A DNA stretch of 32,933 nt from Lysobacterales bacterium (GCA_017302215.1 JAFLDX010000011.1:1-32933), one strand, 5' to 3'. Shown: positions 1 to 8,074, counted from the first letter of the stretch. The notes: generated by a model from the sequence alone, not told the origin. Translations and numbers: made by a program.

Positions 1-2
1 TG

Positions 3-1250
3 CATCCGCGCGCGACCCTGCTCGAGAAACTCGCGATCGCGGCGGGCGATCGCTCGGCCGCGCTGATGTGCATCGCCATCGACCGCGCCCAGGCCCTGCG
101 CGACCGCATCGGCCTCAGCGGCCTCGCCGCGCTGGACGCGCATGTCGGCCAGGTGCTGCGTTCGCAGCTCGAAGCGACCGACCTCGCCGCGCACTACCAG
201 GACTTCCACTACTTCGTGCTGCTGCACCGGCGTTCACGCAGCGAAGTGACCCTGGTCGCCGAGGACCTGCGCTCGGCGCTCGCGCGCCACGCATGGAGCT
301 TCAACGGCGAGGATGACGTACTGAGCGCGAGCATCGGCCTCGCCCTGCTCGGCGGCGAGCCGGTCGGAGTCGACGCCCTCGTCACGCACGCCGAGGCGGC
401 GCAGGTCGCGGCCACCCACATGGGCGGCAACCGCGTCCTGTGGTACGAGGCGAAGGAAGCCGCCCTGCTGCCGACCGATCCCCTGCTGGCGGTGCGTGCG
501 GTCATGGAACGCCCGCTGCGGCCGGAGCAGGCATCCTTCGATTTCCTGCCGATCGTGCCGCTCGTCGGCAAGCTCAGCGGCCAGTTCGACCTGCGCTTCC
601 GCGTGCGCAGCACGCAGGACCCGGCCGCGACAATCGGCTACGACGACCTCGTGCCGGCCGCCGCGGAAACACGCCAGCTCGCCCAGGTCGATCGCTGGCT
701 GCTGCAGCACACGCTCGAGATGCGCGAGCAGCAGCTCAAGCGCGGGCGCCAGCTGCGCATCTTCGTGCAGCAGTCGGTGGAGTCGCTGATGACCGCCGAC
801 ATCGGCTGGTGGCTCGAGCGCGAACTGAAGGAGCGCCACCTGTCGGGCACGGGCCTGACCCTCGCCGTGCCGTGCTCGACCCTGATCGACGCCGGCGAAC
901 GCGCGCGCGTGCGCATGGGCGAGCTGCGCCGGCTCGGCCTGCGCATCTGCCTCAACGATTTCGGTCGCGACTGGGCTGCCGTGCATGCCCTGAAGCTGCT
1001 CGCGGTGGACTTCGTCCGCCTCGATCCCTCGCTGGTCCATGAACTCGGCAGCACGCGTTCGATCGCCGATACCGTGATGGCCCTCGTGCGCAAGGCGCAT
1101 GCCGCCGGCGCGGCGGTGATCGCGCCGGACGTCGACAATGCCAATCGCGCGCACCTGCTGCTGCGGCTCGGCGTCGACTACGCCGTCGGCCCGGCGTTCT
1201 CGTCACCGCTCGCGCAACCGGAATTCGACTTCGGTCGACCGCTGTGGTGA
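3..1250 (+). CDS. Degenerate GGDEF-EAL protein, FimX-like (5' end missing)
   Basis: The frame is open from the left window edge, so this is the C-terminal part of a longer protein. Roughly the first 130 visible residues look like a degenerate GGDEF domain with no recognisable GG[D/E]EF motif. The rest is an EAL-like domain from about FDFLPIVPL onward. The EAL signature position reads FDLRFRV, and the usual DDFGTGYSS metal/loop motif reads NDFGRDWAA, so phosphodiesterase activity is unlikely. The segment IFVQQSVESL resembles the FimX branch, whose degenerate EAL binds c-di-GMP and controls type IV pili. The domain call is firm; the FimX assignment is an inference. It ends in TGA, convergent with sufT across an inverted repeat. 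Confidence 0.72.
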   Translation, partial: HPRATLLEKLAIAAGDRSAALMCIAIDRAQALRDRIGLSGLAALDAHVGQVLRSQLEATDLAAHYQDFHYFVLLHRRSRSEVTLVAEDLRSALARHAWSFNGEDDVLSASIGLALLGGEPVGVDALVTHAEAAQVAATHMGGNRVLWYEAKEAALLPTDPLLAVRAVMERPLRPEQASFDFLPIVPLVGKLSGQFDLRFRVRSTQDPAATIGYDDLVPAAAETRQLAQVDRWLLQHTLEMREQQLKRGRQLRIFVQQSVESLMTADIGWWLERELKERHLSGTGLTLAVPCSTLIDAGERARVRMGELRRLGLRICLNDFGRDWAAVHALKLLAVDFVRLDPSLVHELGSTRSIADTVMALVRKAHAAGAAVIAPDVDNANRAHLLLRLGVDYAVGPAFSSPLAQPEFDFGRPLW

Positions 1251-1263
1251 CGGAGCGGTGATG

Positions 1264-1342
1264 GGTGATTCGTGGATTGGCGGTTCGCAAGAGCTGGGCC
1301 GGCGCGCCTTTCCGAACCACCAATCACGAATCACGAATCACC
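1264..1342. repeat. Intergenic inverted repeat between convergent genes
   Basis: The left arm (1264-1287) contains GTGATTCGTGGATTGG followed by CGGTTCG. The right arm (1313-1342) is its near-complement, CGAACCACCAATCACGAATC, with an extra tandem ATCACGA unit. The arms can form a long stem around a GC-rich loop of about 25 nt. Lying between two converging stop codons, it could act as a bidirectional transcript end. GATTCGTGATTGG-like words recur in intergenic DNA of Lysobacterales as far as I recall, so it may be a dispersed repeat. Confidence 0.6.
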
Positions 1343-1346
1343 GGCT

Positions 1347-1904
1347 TCAGAACATCCCGGTTTCGAGCTTGGCCGCGTCGGACATCATCGCGTGATTCCA
1401 CGGCGGGTCGAACACGAGCTCGACATCGGCCTCGCTCACGGTCGGGATCATCTCGATCTTGGTGCGCACGTCGTCGACGAGCACCTCGCCCATTCCGCAG
1501 CCCGGCGCGGTGAGGGTCATGCGCACATTGACCTTGCGGCGGTCGTCGTCGAGCTTCTCGAGCTCGCAATCGTAGACGAGGCCGAGTTCGACGATGTCGA
1601 TGGGGATCTCGGGATCGAAACACGTGCGCAGCTGTTGCCAGACCAGTTTCTCGACCTCGTCGTCGCCGGCACCGTCGGCCAGTTCGAGCGGCGCCGGCGG
1701 CTCCTTGCCGATCGCGTCGGCATCGATGCCGGCGATGCGGAACAGGTTGCCCTCGACGAAGACCGTGAAGCTGCCGCCCAGCGCCTGCGTGATGTAACCG
1801 GCCTGACCGGCCGGCAGCGTCACCGATTCGCCCTGCGGAACCATCACCGCGGGGCAATCGCGCTCGAAACGGACGGGCTCGGACGTGGAGTGGTAGGTGC
1901 TCAT
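1347..1904 (-). CDS. sufT: Putative Fe-S cluster assembly protein SufT
   Basis: A 185-residue protein with an N-terminal extension of about 75 residues before a DUF59/MIP18 domain. The domain is recognisable from FDPEIPIDIVELGLVYD, then the conserved cysteine-containing TAPGCGMGEVLVDDV and the terminal DPPWNHAMMSDAAK. Members of this family help deliver or mature iron-sulfur clusters; SufT with this N-terminal extension is found in many proteobacteria, sometimes next to suf genes. No other suf genes are visible here, so it stands alone. It starts at ATG 1904 and is separated from the regulator gene to its right by about 88 bases. Length and motifs fit the family well. Confidence 0.85.
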   Translation of the reverse strand: MSTYHSTSEPVRFERDCPAVMVPQGESVTLPAGQAGYITQALGGSFTVFVEGNLFRIAGIDADAIGKEPPAPLELADGAGDDEVEKLVWQQLRTCFDPEIPIDIVELGLVYDCELEKLDDDRRKVNVRMTLTAPGCGMGEVLVDDVRTKIEMIPTVSEADVELVFDPPWNHAMMSDAAKLETGMF

Positions 1905-1992
1905 GCCTGGCGGATCGGTGCCGGTGGGCGCGGCCGTGCATTATGACAGGGCCACGTTCGTGCCAGCCGATATCGGTGCGGATCGGTGCTGT

Positions 1993-3441
1993 TCAAGCAA
2001 GCAGACCGGTCTCGCGCAGGCAGCGCCCGAACAATCGCAGCGCCGCCTCGATGTCGGCCGACGGCAGACCCGCGTAGCCAAGCAGCAGACCGGGTCGCAA
2101 CGACACCTTCAGCGCGTAGGGCGCGATCGTGTAGAGGCCGAGGCCACGCTCGCGTGCATGGGCAGCGAGGCGCTCGCAGTCGGCGTGGCTGCCGGTGCGC
2201 AGCCACGCGGTCAGATGCATGCCGGCATTCGAGTCGACGACCTCGACGGCCTGCCCGGCATGGCGTGCCAATCCGGCGAGCATCGCGCTGCGGCGTGCGC
2301 GCAGGGTCTGCGCGGCGCGGCGCAGGTGCCGCTCGAAGCCGCCGTTGGCCATGAAGTTCGCGAGTGCCGCCTGCTCGAGCGTGTTGCTGCCGCGATCCTC
2401 GAGCCACTTCGCCGCCCGGTACGCGGCGCGCAATGATGCCGGCAGGACCATGTAGCCGAGGCGCAGCGCCGGAAACAGCGTCTTCGAGAAGCTGCCGATG
2501 TAGATCACGCGGCCGTCGCGGTCGAGCGACTTCAGTGCGGCCAACGGTCTGCCGCCGAAGCGGAACTCGCCGTCGTAGTCGTCCTCGATCAGCCAGGCGC
2601 GGCTCGCCGCGGCCCATTCGAGCAGTTCGACGCGACGCGCGAGCGGCAGCAGCGCGCCGGTCGGGAACTGGTGCGAAGGCGTGACCACGGCGAGACGCGC
2701 GCGGGGCGGCAGGGCTGCCGGGACGAGGCCGTCGGCATCGACACGCACGCCGCGCACGCGCAAGCCGTTGGCCAGGAAGATCTGGCGCGCGCCGCGATAG
2801 TGCGGGTCTTCGAGCACGACCGTGTCGTTCGCATCGAGCAGGACGCGAGCGGCCAGTGCGAACGCCTGCTGCGTGCCCGAGATGACCAGCACGTCCTCGG
2901 GTTGCGCGTCGACGCCGCGCCGGCGCGTCAGGTAGTCGCAGATCCGTGCCCGCAGTTCCGGCAAACCCTGCGCGTCCGGGTAGTCGAACTCGGCGCGTTC
3001 CGCCGCGCGATTGATCTCGCGCCGCCACGCGCTCGCCAATGCCGGATTGGTCAGCGGCACGCCGTATTGCAGGTTGTAGCGCAGGCCGGCGTGCTCGCGC
3101 CCGGGAATCCGCACGCCGTCGGTACTCGCCAGCGCGCGCCGCGCGAACGGGGACAACGGCGCGACCGGAGCCTGACCCGGGTTGCGCCGGTTCGGCGAGA
3201 CGCGACTGCCGACATCGGCGACGTAACTGCCCGAGCCGACGCGGCCGAGCAGGAACCCTTCCGCCTGCAACTGCTCGTAGGCGGCGAGCACAGTGTTGCG
3301 CGAGACATCGAGCTCACGCGCGAGCGTGCGGCTGGCCGGCAGGCGCGATCCGGCAGCGAGCCGTGCGTCGAGGATCGCGGCCTTCAGCGCACGGATGAGC
3401 TGCGCGTAGCGTGGTCCCTGCCCATCCAGTTCGACGTACAC
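1993..3441 (-). CDS. MocR/PdxR-type GntR regulator with aminotransferase fold
   Basis: This 482-residue protein joins an N-terminal GntR winged-helix domain (about residues 8-80, including LPASRTLARELDVSRNTV) to a class I aminotransferase-like domain. The PLP-lysine motif is GSFSKTLFPALRLGY, and DDYDGEFRF is another conserved MocR element. Such proteins sense PLP or amino compounds and regulate a divergent gene. The start is GTG at 3441, preceded by a GGGAG ribosome-binding site. It diverges from a pyridoxamine-phosphate-oxidase-like gene, an arrangement common for PdxR-like regulators. The shared 143-bp gap carries a perfect inverted repeat. Family call is firm; the effector and exact target are inferred. 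Confidence 0.87.
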   Translation of the reverse strand: MYVELDGQGPRYAQLIRALKAAILDARLAAGSRLPASRTLARELDVSRNTVLAAYEQLQAEGFLLGRVGSGSYVADVGSRVSPNRRNPGQAPVAPLSPFARRALASTDGVRIPGREHAGLRYNLQYGVPLTNPALASAWRREINRAAERAEFDYPDAQGLPELRARICDYLTRRRGVDAQPEDVLVISGTQQAFALAARVLLDANDTVVLEDPHYRGARQIFLANGLRVRGVRVDADGLVPAALPPRARLAVVTPSHQFPTGALLPLARRVELLEWAAASRAWLIEDDYDGEFRFGGRPLAALKSLDRDGRVIYIGSFSKTLFPALRLGYMVLPASLRAAYRAAKWLEDRGSNTLEQAALANFMANGGFERHLRRAAQTLRARRSAMLAGLARHAGQAVEVVDSNAGMHLTAWLRTGSHADCERLAAHARERGLGLYTIAPYALKVSLRPGLLLGYAGLPSADIEAALRLFGRCLRETGLLA

Positions 3442-3489
3442 GATTGGCTCCCTCGATCGGGTTCGTGGTGGTACTCCACGGAGCCAATC
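3442..3489. promoter_or_regulatory. Candidate MocR operator: perfect 10-bp inverted repeat
   Basis: GATTGGCTCC (3442-3451) and GGAGCCAATC (3480-3489) are perfect complements separated by 28 bp. One arm abuts the GTG start of the regulator and contains its ribosome-binding site, so occupancy could block the regulator's own expression. A smaller palindrome, GTGG-TACT-CCAC (3468-3479), lies between the arms. MocR-family operators are often widely spaced repeats in the divergent gap. Binding by this regulator is inferred. Confidence 0.5.
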
Positions 3490-3584
3490 ATCGGGCCGAT
3501 CATGATCCTGTCAACCTCGATGCACGCACCGGCTCGCGCCGAGCCGGGGCCGCGCGAGGCGCCACCTTTCGCAGGAGCACTCCC

Positions 3585-4229
3585 ATGCGCGAGAAGCCCC
3601 GCCATGAAGTCCAGCGCGTGCGCCAGCGCGCGCACTACGACGAACCGACCGTTCATGCCGTGCTCGACGCGGGCTGGCTGGCCCACGTCGCCTTCGCCGG
3701 GGCGGGACAACAGCCGTTCGTGATTCCGATGCTTTACGTGCGCGAGGAACGCTCGCTGCTGCTGCACGGTTCGATCGCGAGCCGGCTCATGCGCACCCTC
3801 GGCGACGGTATCGATGCCTGCGTATGCGCGACCCTGGTCGACGGCCTCGTGCTCGCGCGCTCGCACTTCCACCATTCGGTCAACTACCGCTCGGTCGTCG
3901 CCTTCGGCCGCGCGCGACCGGTCGGTGATGGCGACGGCAAGGCCGCGGCGCTGGCCCGCTTCGTCGACGCGATGATCCCGGGACGCGCGGGCGAGTCGCG
4001 CCCGGCCGACCGCAACGAACTCGCCGCGACCGCCCTGCTGCGCTTCGACATCGCCGACGCCAGCGCGAAGATCCGCAGCGGCGGACCAAAGGATGATCCG
4101 GCCGATGCCGGGCTGCCGATCTGGTCCGGCGTCGTGCCGATGGCGCTGCGCTGCGGCGAACCGCTCGTCGCCGACGACGCGACACCCGGTCTGGCGGTCC
4201 CGGCGTCCGTGCGCACGCTCGCCGGCTGA
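3585..4229 (+). CDS. Pyridoxamine 5'-phosphate oxidase family (FMN-binding split barrel) protein
   Basis: A 214-residue protein starting at ATG 3585, chosen because AGGAG lies eight bases upstream and the family N-terminus begins here; the frame is open further upstream without a better site. The split-barrel fold is suggested by LDAGWLAHVAFAGAGQQPFV, then LLLHGSIASRLMR and the SHFHHSVNYRSVV segment typical of this flavin-binding group (DUF447/Nim-like oxidoreductases). It is not canonical PdxH, which has different phosphate-binding residues. The divergent MocR-type regulator suggests a role in B6 or amine metabolism, or detoxification. The reaction is unknown. Confidence 0.78.
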   Translation: MREKPRHEVQRVRQRAHYDEPTVHAVLDAGWLAHVAFAGAGQQPFVIPMLYVREERSLLLHGSIASRLMRTLGDGIDACVCATLVDGLVLARSHFHHSVNYRSVVAFGRARPVGDGDGKAAALARFVDAMIPGRAGESRPADRNELAATALLRFDIADASAKIRSGGPKDDPADAGLPIWSGVVPMALRCGEPLVADDATPGLAVPASVRTLAG

Positions 4230-4270
4230 GCGGCGCCCGCAGGCGATACCGTCACGGGCGGCCATGCCGC

Positions 4271-4293
4271 TATGATCGGCACCCGCCGATCAT
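4271..4293 (+). promoter_or_regulatory. Perfect 9-bp hairpin overlapping a -10-like box
   Basis: ATGATCGGC (4272-4280) and GCCGATCAT (4285-4293) are perfect complements around a four-base spacer. TATGAT at 4271-4276 fits a sigma-70 -10 box and lies about 75 bp upstream of the small membrane-protein gene. No clear -35 is seen. The palindrome may be an operator or a 5'-UTR hairpin. Confidence 0.4.
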
Positions 4294-4350
4294 GGGGCCA
4301 CCGATGCGAACGAGGCCGCTGCACACGCCGTATCCTGACGGGTACCGCCG

Positions 4351-4764
4351 ATGACGCGCGTGCTCGGCGTCGCCACCGCCCTGATGTGCGCGCTCGCCGG
4401 TGGCGCCGTCTGGTGCGTGCTGGCGCTGTACCTGCGCCTCGATTCGGGCGTGTTCCTGCTCGTGATCGCCGCGCTGGTCGGCTGGGTGCTGCGCCGGCAT
4501 GGCTTCGCGCATTCCTGGGCCGGCATCGCCATCGCGGTCGCCTGCACGCTCGTCGCGTTCGCCTATTCGAGCTACCTGCTCGCCGCGGCCAAGGTCGCCT
4601 CGTTCCTCGGCCTGCCGCTGCGCTCGACCCTGCTCGCGATCGGTCCCGAGATGGCCAGCGCCGTCGCCCGTGCCGACTTCACCGCCTGGCAGGCCGCCAA
4701 CCTCGTGCTCGCCTGCATAATCTCCGCGTGGCTGGTGTGGCGACCGGCAAGACCGCGCAACTGA
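4351..4764 (+). CDS. Small hypothetical inner-membrane protein
   Basis: A 137-residue hydrophobic protein with about four predicted membrane segments: roughly residues 5-27, 33-48, 55-80 and 112-131. It has basic short loops (LRRHGF; WRPARPRN at the C-terminus). I do not recognise a named family; it resembles small uncharacterised membrane proteins of Lysobacterales. There is no strong ribosome-binding site before ATG 4351, though a -10-like box and a hairpin lie about 75 bp upstream. It stands alone between the flavin-binding protein gene and a repeat-bearing gap. Coding is supported by length, GC-rich third positions and hydrophobic pattern. Confidence 0.6.
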   Translation: MTRVLGVATALMCALAGGAVWCVLALYLRLDSGVFLLVIAALVGWVLRRHGFAHSWAGIAIAVACTLVAFAYSSYLLAAAKVASFLGLPLRSTLLAIGPEMASAVARADFTAWQAANLVLACIISAWLVWRPARPRN

Positions 4765-4858
4765 CTCCCGGCCAAAGCGCCACCCCGACACGACGGATCA
4801 GACCGCGCGCGGAACCTTCGTGGCCCTCTTATACGGATGCTTCACCTCAAGAGTGCGG

Positions 4859-5046
4859 CCATGGATGGCCGCTTCTGGACTTCGCCAGTACGCTACACCC
4901 ACGCCCGAACAAGGCGCCGGCGCGAGGCGAAACAGGACGTTTCGCAAGAACTACACCATGGATGGCCGCTTCTGGACTTCACCAGGACGCGACACTCCCG
5001 CCCACGCACCAGCCGGCCGAGCCGCGAAGCAGGACGCTTCGCAAGG
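4859..5046. repeat. 97-bp tandem repeat, two copies with covarying hairpins
   Basis: Two imperfect copies with a 97-bp period fill the gap between the small membrane-protein gene and pntB. Both begin with CATGGATGGCCGCTTCTGG (4860 and 4957) and end in a hairpin. Copy 1 (4926-4944) is GCGAAAC-AGGAC-GTTTCGC and copy 2 is GCGAAGC-AGGAC-GCTTCGC (ending about 5043). The stem changes as a base pair (A-T to G-C) while the AGGAC loop is identical, so pairing appears to be maintained. Copy 1 also opens with a palindrome GCGGCCATGGATGGCCGC. Frames running through here give RFWTSP-like repeats and are probably not protein-coding. The 4765-4858 part shows no other feature. Confidence 0.7.
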
Positions 5047-5047
5047 A

Positions 5048-6457
5048 TCAATGTCCGCCGCCACCCTCGATCGCCTTGAGCTCGGCACCGAGCAGGTTGG
5101 CCGCTTCCTTGCCGTCGGCGTAGAGCATGCGCGTGTTGTCGGCGTAGAACAGCGCGTTCTCGATGCCGGCGAAGCCGGTACCCTTGCCGCGCTTGATGAC
5201 GATCGTCTGGCGCGAGTTGACCACGTCGAGGATCGGCATGCCGTAGATCGGCGAGGACTTGTCGGTTTTCGCGGCCGGGTTCACGACGTCGTTCGCGCCG
5301 ATGACGATCGCCACGTCGCAGGTCTTGAACTCGGGATTGATGTCGTCCATGTCGGCGATCAGGTCGTACGGAACGCCGGCCTCGGCGAGCAGCACGTTCA
5401 TGTGCCCCGGCATGCGCCCGGCGACCGGATGGATCGCGAACCTGACGTCCTTGCCGGCCTTGATCAGCTGCTGGCTCAGTTCCCAGATCTTGTGCTGGGC
5501 CTGGGCCACGGCCATGCCGTAGCCCGGCACGATGATGACCTTCTCGGCCATGTACAGCAGCGAGGCCGCGTCGGCCGCCTCGATCGGCTTCTGCGCGCCG
5601 GTGATCGCCTCGCCACCCCCGCCGCCACCGAAGTTCGAGAACAGCACGCCGCTGATCGGGCGGTTCATCGCCTTGGCCATGAGCTGGGTCAGGAACGTGC
5701 CGGCCGCGCCGACCACCATGCCGGCGACGATCAGCGCCTCGATGCCCATGACGTAGCCTTCGAAGGCCACGGCAAGTCCGGTGAACGCGTTGTACAGCGA
5801 GATCACGACCGGCATGTCGGCTCCGCCGATCGGCAGCGTCATCAGCACGCCGAACAGCAGCGAGAGCGTGAAGAACAGGACCACAAGCCACGGCTCGACG
5901 CGCCAGAAGATCAGGGCCAGGCCGGCGACGACGGCGGCAGCGAAGACGAGGAAGTTGACCGCCTGCTGGCCGCTGAACGTGAAGCGCTTGTCCATGCGCC
6001 CGTCGAGCTTGGCCCAGGCGATGACCGAGCCCGTCATCGACACCGAGCCGATCAACGCGCCGAGCACGGCGAGCCCGATCGTGACGAGCGGAATGCCGGT
6101 CGTGCCCGGCGCGGCGAACTTGAGCAGCTCGCCCGCGCCGATCGCCGCGGCGGAACCGCCGCCCATGCCGTTGAACAGCGCGACCATCTGCGGCATGTCG
6201 GTCATCGCGACCTTCTTGCCCCACAGCCAGGTCGGCACGACGCCGACCGCGATCGCGAGGACGATCAGGCCTAGGTTGTGCGTGCCGGTCAGCGCGAACG
6301 TGGCGAGCGTGGCGATGACCATGCCGATGCCGGCCTGGACGATGCCCTTGCGCGCGGTGACCGGCGAAGACATGCGCTTGATGCCGAGGATGAACAGCAC
6401 GGCCGCCAGGAAGTAGCTCGCCTTGGCGATCCAGGTCAGCAGTTGTTGGAGATCCAT
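5048..6457 (-). CDS. pntB: NAD(P) transhydrogenase subunit beta
   Basis: This 469-residue protein is the beta subunit of the membrane proton-translocating transhydrogenase, which uses the proton-motive force to reduce NADP+ with NADH. The first approximately 280 residues hold multiple membrane helices. The C-terminal cytosolic NADP(H)-binding domain III has IIVPGYGMAVAQAQHKI, IHPVAGRMPGHMNVLLAE and GANDVVNPAA, all hallmarks of the family. It is the last gene of a leftward operon, 70 bp downstream of pntAB. Its TGA stop abuts the hairpin of the 97-bp repeat. Length is as expected. Confidence 0.96.
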   Translation of the reverse strand: MDLQQLLTWIAKASYFLAAVLFILGIKRMSSPVTARKGIVQAGIGMVIATLATFALTGTHNLGLIVLAIAVGVVPTWLWGKKVAMTDMPQMVALFNGMGGGSAAAIGAGELLKFAAPGTTGIPLVTIGLAVLGALIGSVSMTGSVIAWAKLDGRMDKRFTFSGQQAVNFLVFAAAVVAGLALIFWRVEPWLVVLFFTLSLLFGVLMTLPIGGADMPVVISLYNAFTGLAVAFEGYVMGIEALIVAGMVVGAAGTFLTQLMAKAMNRPISGVLFSNFGGGGGGEAITGAQKPIEAADAASLLYMAEKVIIVPGYGMAVAQAQHKIWELSQQLIKAGKDVRFAIHPVAGRMPGHMNVLLAEAGVPYDLIADMDDINPEFKTCDVAIVIGANDVVNPAAKTDKSSPIYGMPILDVVNSRQTIVIKRGKGTGFAGIENALFYADNTRMLYADGKEAANLLGAELKAIEGGGGH

Positions 6458-6527
6458 GCGCGTTTTCCCCGGAGTGGTGCCACCGGCGCGACGACGCAGC
6501 CGGCGCGTGCGGATTGCCCGATGCGGA

Positions 6528-6815
6528 CTACTTGTCCTTGCTCGACTTGAACATCTCGAGCATGCGCTCGGTCACGACGTAGCCGCCGGCCGCGTTGCCG
6601 GCGCCGAGCGCGACGCCGACGAAGCCGATCACCTTGGCCAGGGTCGAATCGGCGTGCGCGAGCGCGATCATCGCGCCGACGAGGACGATGCCGTGCACGA
6701 AGTTCGAGCCCGACATCAGCGGCGTGTGCAGGATCACCGGCACGCGCCCGATGATCTCCTTGCCGGTGAACGCGGCGAGCATGAAGATGTAGAGCGCGAG
6801 GAATCCATCGATCAT
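6528..6815 (-). CDS. pntAB: NAD(P) transhydrogenase subunit alpha, membrane part (PntAB)
   Basis: A 95-residue protein with three hydrophobic helices (about 5-20, 35-55 and 60-82). It corresponds to the C-terminal membrane domain of E. coli PntA, here encoded separately as in many alphaproteobacteria and Lysobacterales. FTGKEIIGRVPVILHTPLMS and the following GSNFVHGI are family signatures. The start at ATG 6815 overlaps the TGA of pntAA (ATGA), so the two are translationally coupled. The frame remains open far upstream, but antisense-like composition there shows that longer starts are not real. Confidence 0.93.
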   Translation of the reverse strand: MIDGFLALYIFMLAAFTGKEIIGRVPVILHTPLMSGSNFVHGIVLVGAMIALAHADSTLAKVIGFVGVALGAGNAAGGYVVTERMLEMFKSSKDK

Positions 6816-7948
6816 GGCGCGGCTCCTTCGACCAGCTGTCGGGTCGGTTCGTGGCGGATCTCGCCGGCATGGGTGAGGCAGGTCTTCGCGATCAGCTCGT
6901 CGTTCCAGTCGAGGTTGAGCGCGCCTTCGGCGAGCGAGAGCTCGAGGAAGTTGTAGAGGTTGCGCGCGTACATCTCGCTGGCGTGGATCGGTGTCGTCGC
7001 CGGCAGGTTGACCGTGCCGATGATGCTGACGCCGTTGGCCGTGACGACGGTCCGGCCGGCTTCGCTGAGTTCGGTATTGCCACCCGACTCGGCGGCGATG
7101 TCGACGATGACCGCGCCGGGCTTCATGCCGGCGATCATCGCCGCGCTGATGATGCGCGGCGCCTTGCGGCCCGGCACGGCCGCCGTGGTGACGACGACGT
7201 CGATGCCCTTGAGATGGTCGGCGAGCGCCTTCTGCTGCTGCTCGCGCTCCTCGGCGGTCAGTTCGCGCGCATAGCCGCCGCTGCCGGCCGCCGAGACGCC
7301 GAGATCGAGGAACTTCGCGCCGAGCGACTCGATCTGCTCGCGCGTTTCCGGACGCACGTCGAAGCCCTCGACCTGCGCGCCGAGCCGGCGCGCGGTCGCG
7401 ATCGCCTGCAGGCCGGCGACGCCGGCGCCGACGATGAGGACCTTGCTCGGCCGGATCGTGCCGGCCGCCGTGGTCAGCATCGGGAAGAACTTTGGCGCGG
7501 CCTCGGCGGCGATCAGCACGGCCTTGTAGCCGGTCACTCCGGCCTGCGAGGACAGCACGTCCATCGCCTGCGCACGCGTCGTGCGCGGCAGCAGTTCCAT
7601 CGCGAACGAGGTGATCCTGCGGTCGCGCAAGGCCTTGACGCGCTCGGGTGCGAGATGCGGCTGCAGGTGGGAGATCACCACCGCGCCTTCCTTCAGGCCC
7701 GCGATCTCGCCGAGCGTCGGCGGCTGCACGCGCAGCAGCACGTCGGCACGCGCGAGCGCACCCGCAGCATCGGCGACGATCTCGGCTCCGGCGAAGGCCT
7801 CGTCGGCGAAGTACGCACTTTGCGCGGCGCCCTGTTCGAGCACGATGGTGGCACCGCGGCCCTTGAGCTTCTTCGCGACATCGGGCGTGAGGGCGACGCG
7901 GCGTTCGCCCGCGGCGGACTCGCGCAGAACGGCAACGACGACCGGCAT
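6812..7948 (-). CDS. pntAA: NAD(P) transhydrogenase subunit alpha, NAD-binding part (PntAA)
   Basis: A 378-residue soluble protein of the alanine dehydrogenase/PNT family that binds NAD(H) in the transhydrogenase. The N-terminal half starts VVVAVLRESAAGERRVALTP, and the NAD-binding Rossmann motif is VLIVGAGVAGLQAIATARRL. ATTAAVPGRK-like and MKPGAVIVDIAAESGGN segments follow. ATG 7948 was chosen because GGGAGGGG sits just upstream and homologues begin MxVxxxRE; an in-frame ATG 90 bases earlier lacks support. It is the first gene of the pntAA-pntAB-pntB operon, divergent from the nitroreductase gene. Confidence 0.95.
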   Translation of the reverse strand: MPVVVAVLRESAAGERRVALTPDVAKKLKGRGATIVLEQGAAQSAYFADEAFAGAEIVADAAGALARADVLLRVQPPTLGEIAGLKEGAVVISHLQPHLAPERVKALRDRRITSFAMELLPRTTRAQAMDVLSSQAGVTGYKAVLIAAEAAPKFFPMLTTAAGTIRPSKVLIVGAGVAGLQAIATARRLGAQVEGFDVRPETREQIESLGAKFLDLGVSAAGSGGYARELTAEEREQQQKALADHLKGIDVVVTTAAVPGRKAPRIISAAMIAGMKPGAVIVDIAAESGGNTELSEAGRTVVTANGVSIIGTVNLPATTPIHASEMYARNLYNFLELSLAEGALNLDWNDELIAKTCLTHAGEIRHEPTRQLVEGAAP

Positions 7949-8042
7949 GGGCCCCTCCCCCGACTCGATGACCGGCCTGCATCCTAGCCGAACTGGCCGC
8001 CTGCGGTAAGCACGGCGACAACCGATCGCGCGTCGCACTCGC

Positions 8043-8048
8043 TACACT
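8043..8048 (+). promoter_or_regulatory. Possible -10 box for the nitroreductase gene
   Basis: TACACT lies 27 bp upstream of ATG 8075 in a GCTACACTGG context, matching four of six positions of the sigma-70 -10 consensus. No convincing -35 sequence is seen at 16-18 bp. The assignment is weak and rests on position in the divergent pntAA gap. Confidence 0.3.
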
Positions 8049-8074
8049 GGTACAGGAAACCCCGGAGCCGTTGC

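Noticed and set aside
4820-6274. Long plus-strand open frame of 484 codons across the repeat and pntB
   Set aside because: It is antisense to pntB, driven by GC bias, and starts in the tandem repeat without a ribosome-binding site.
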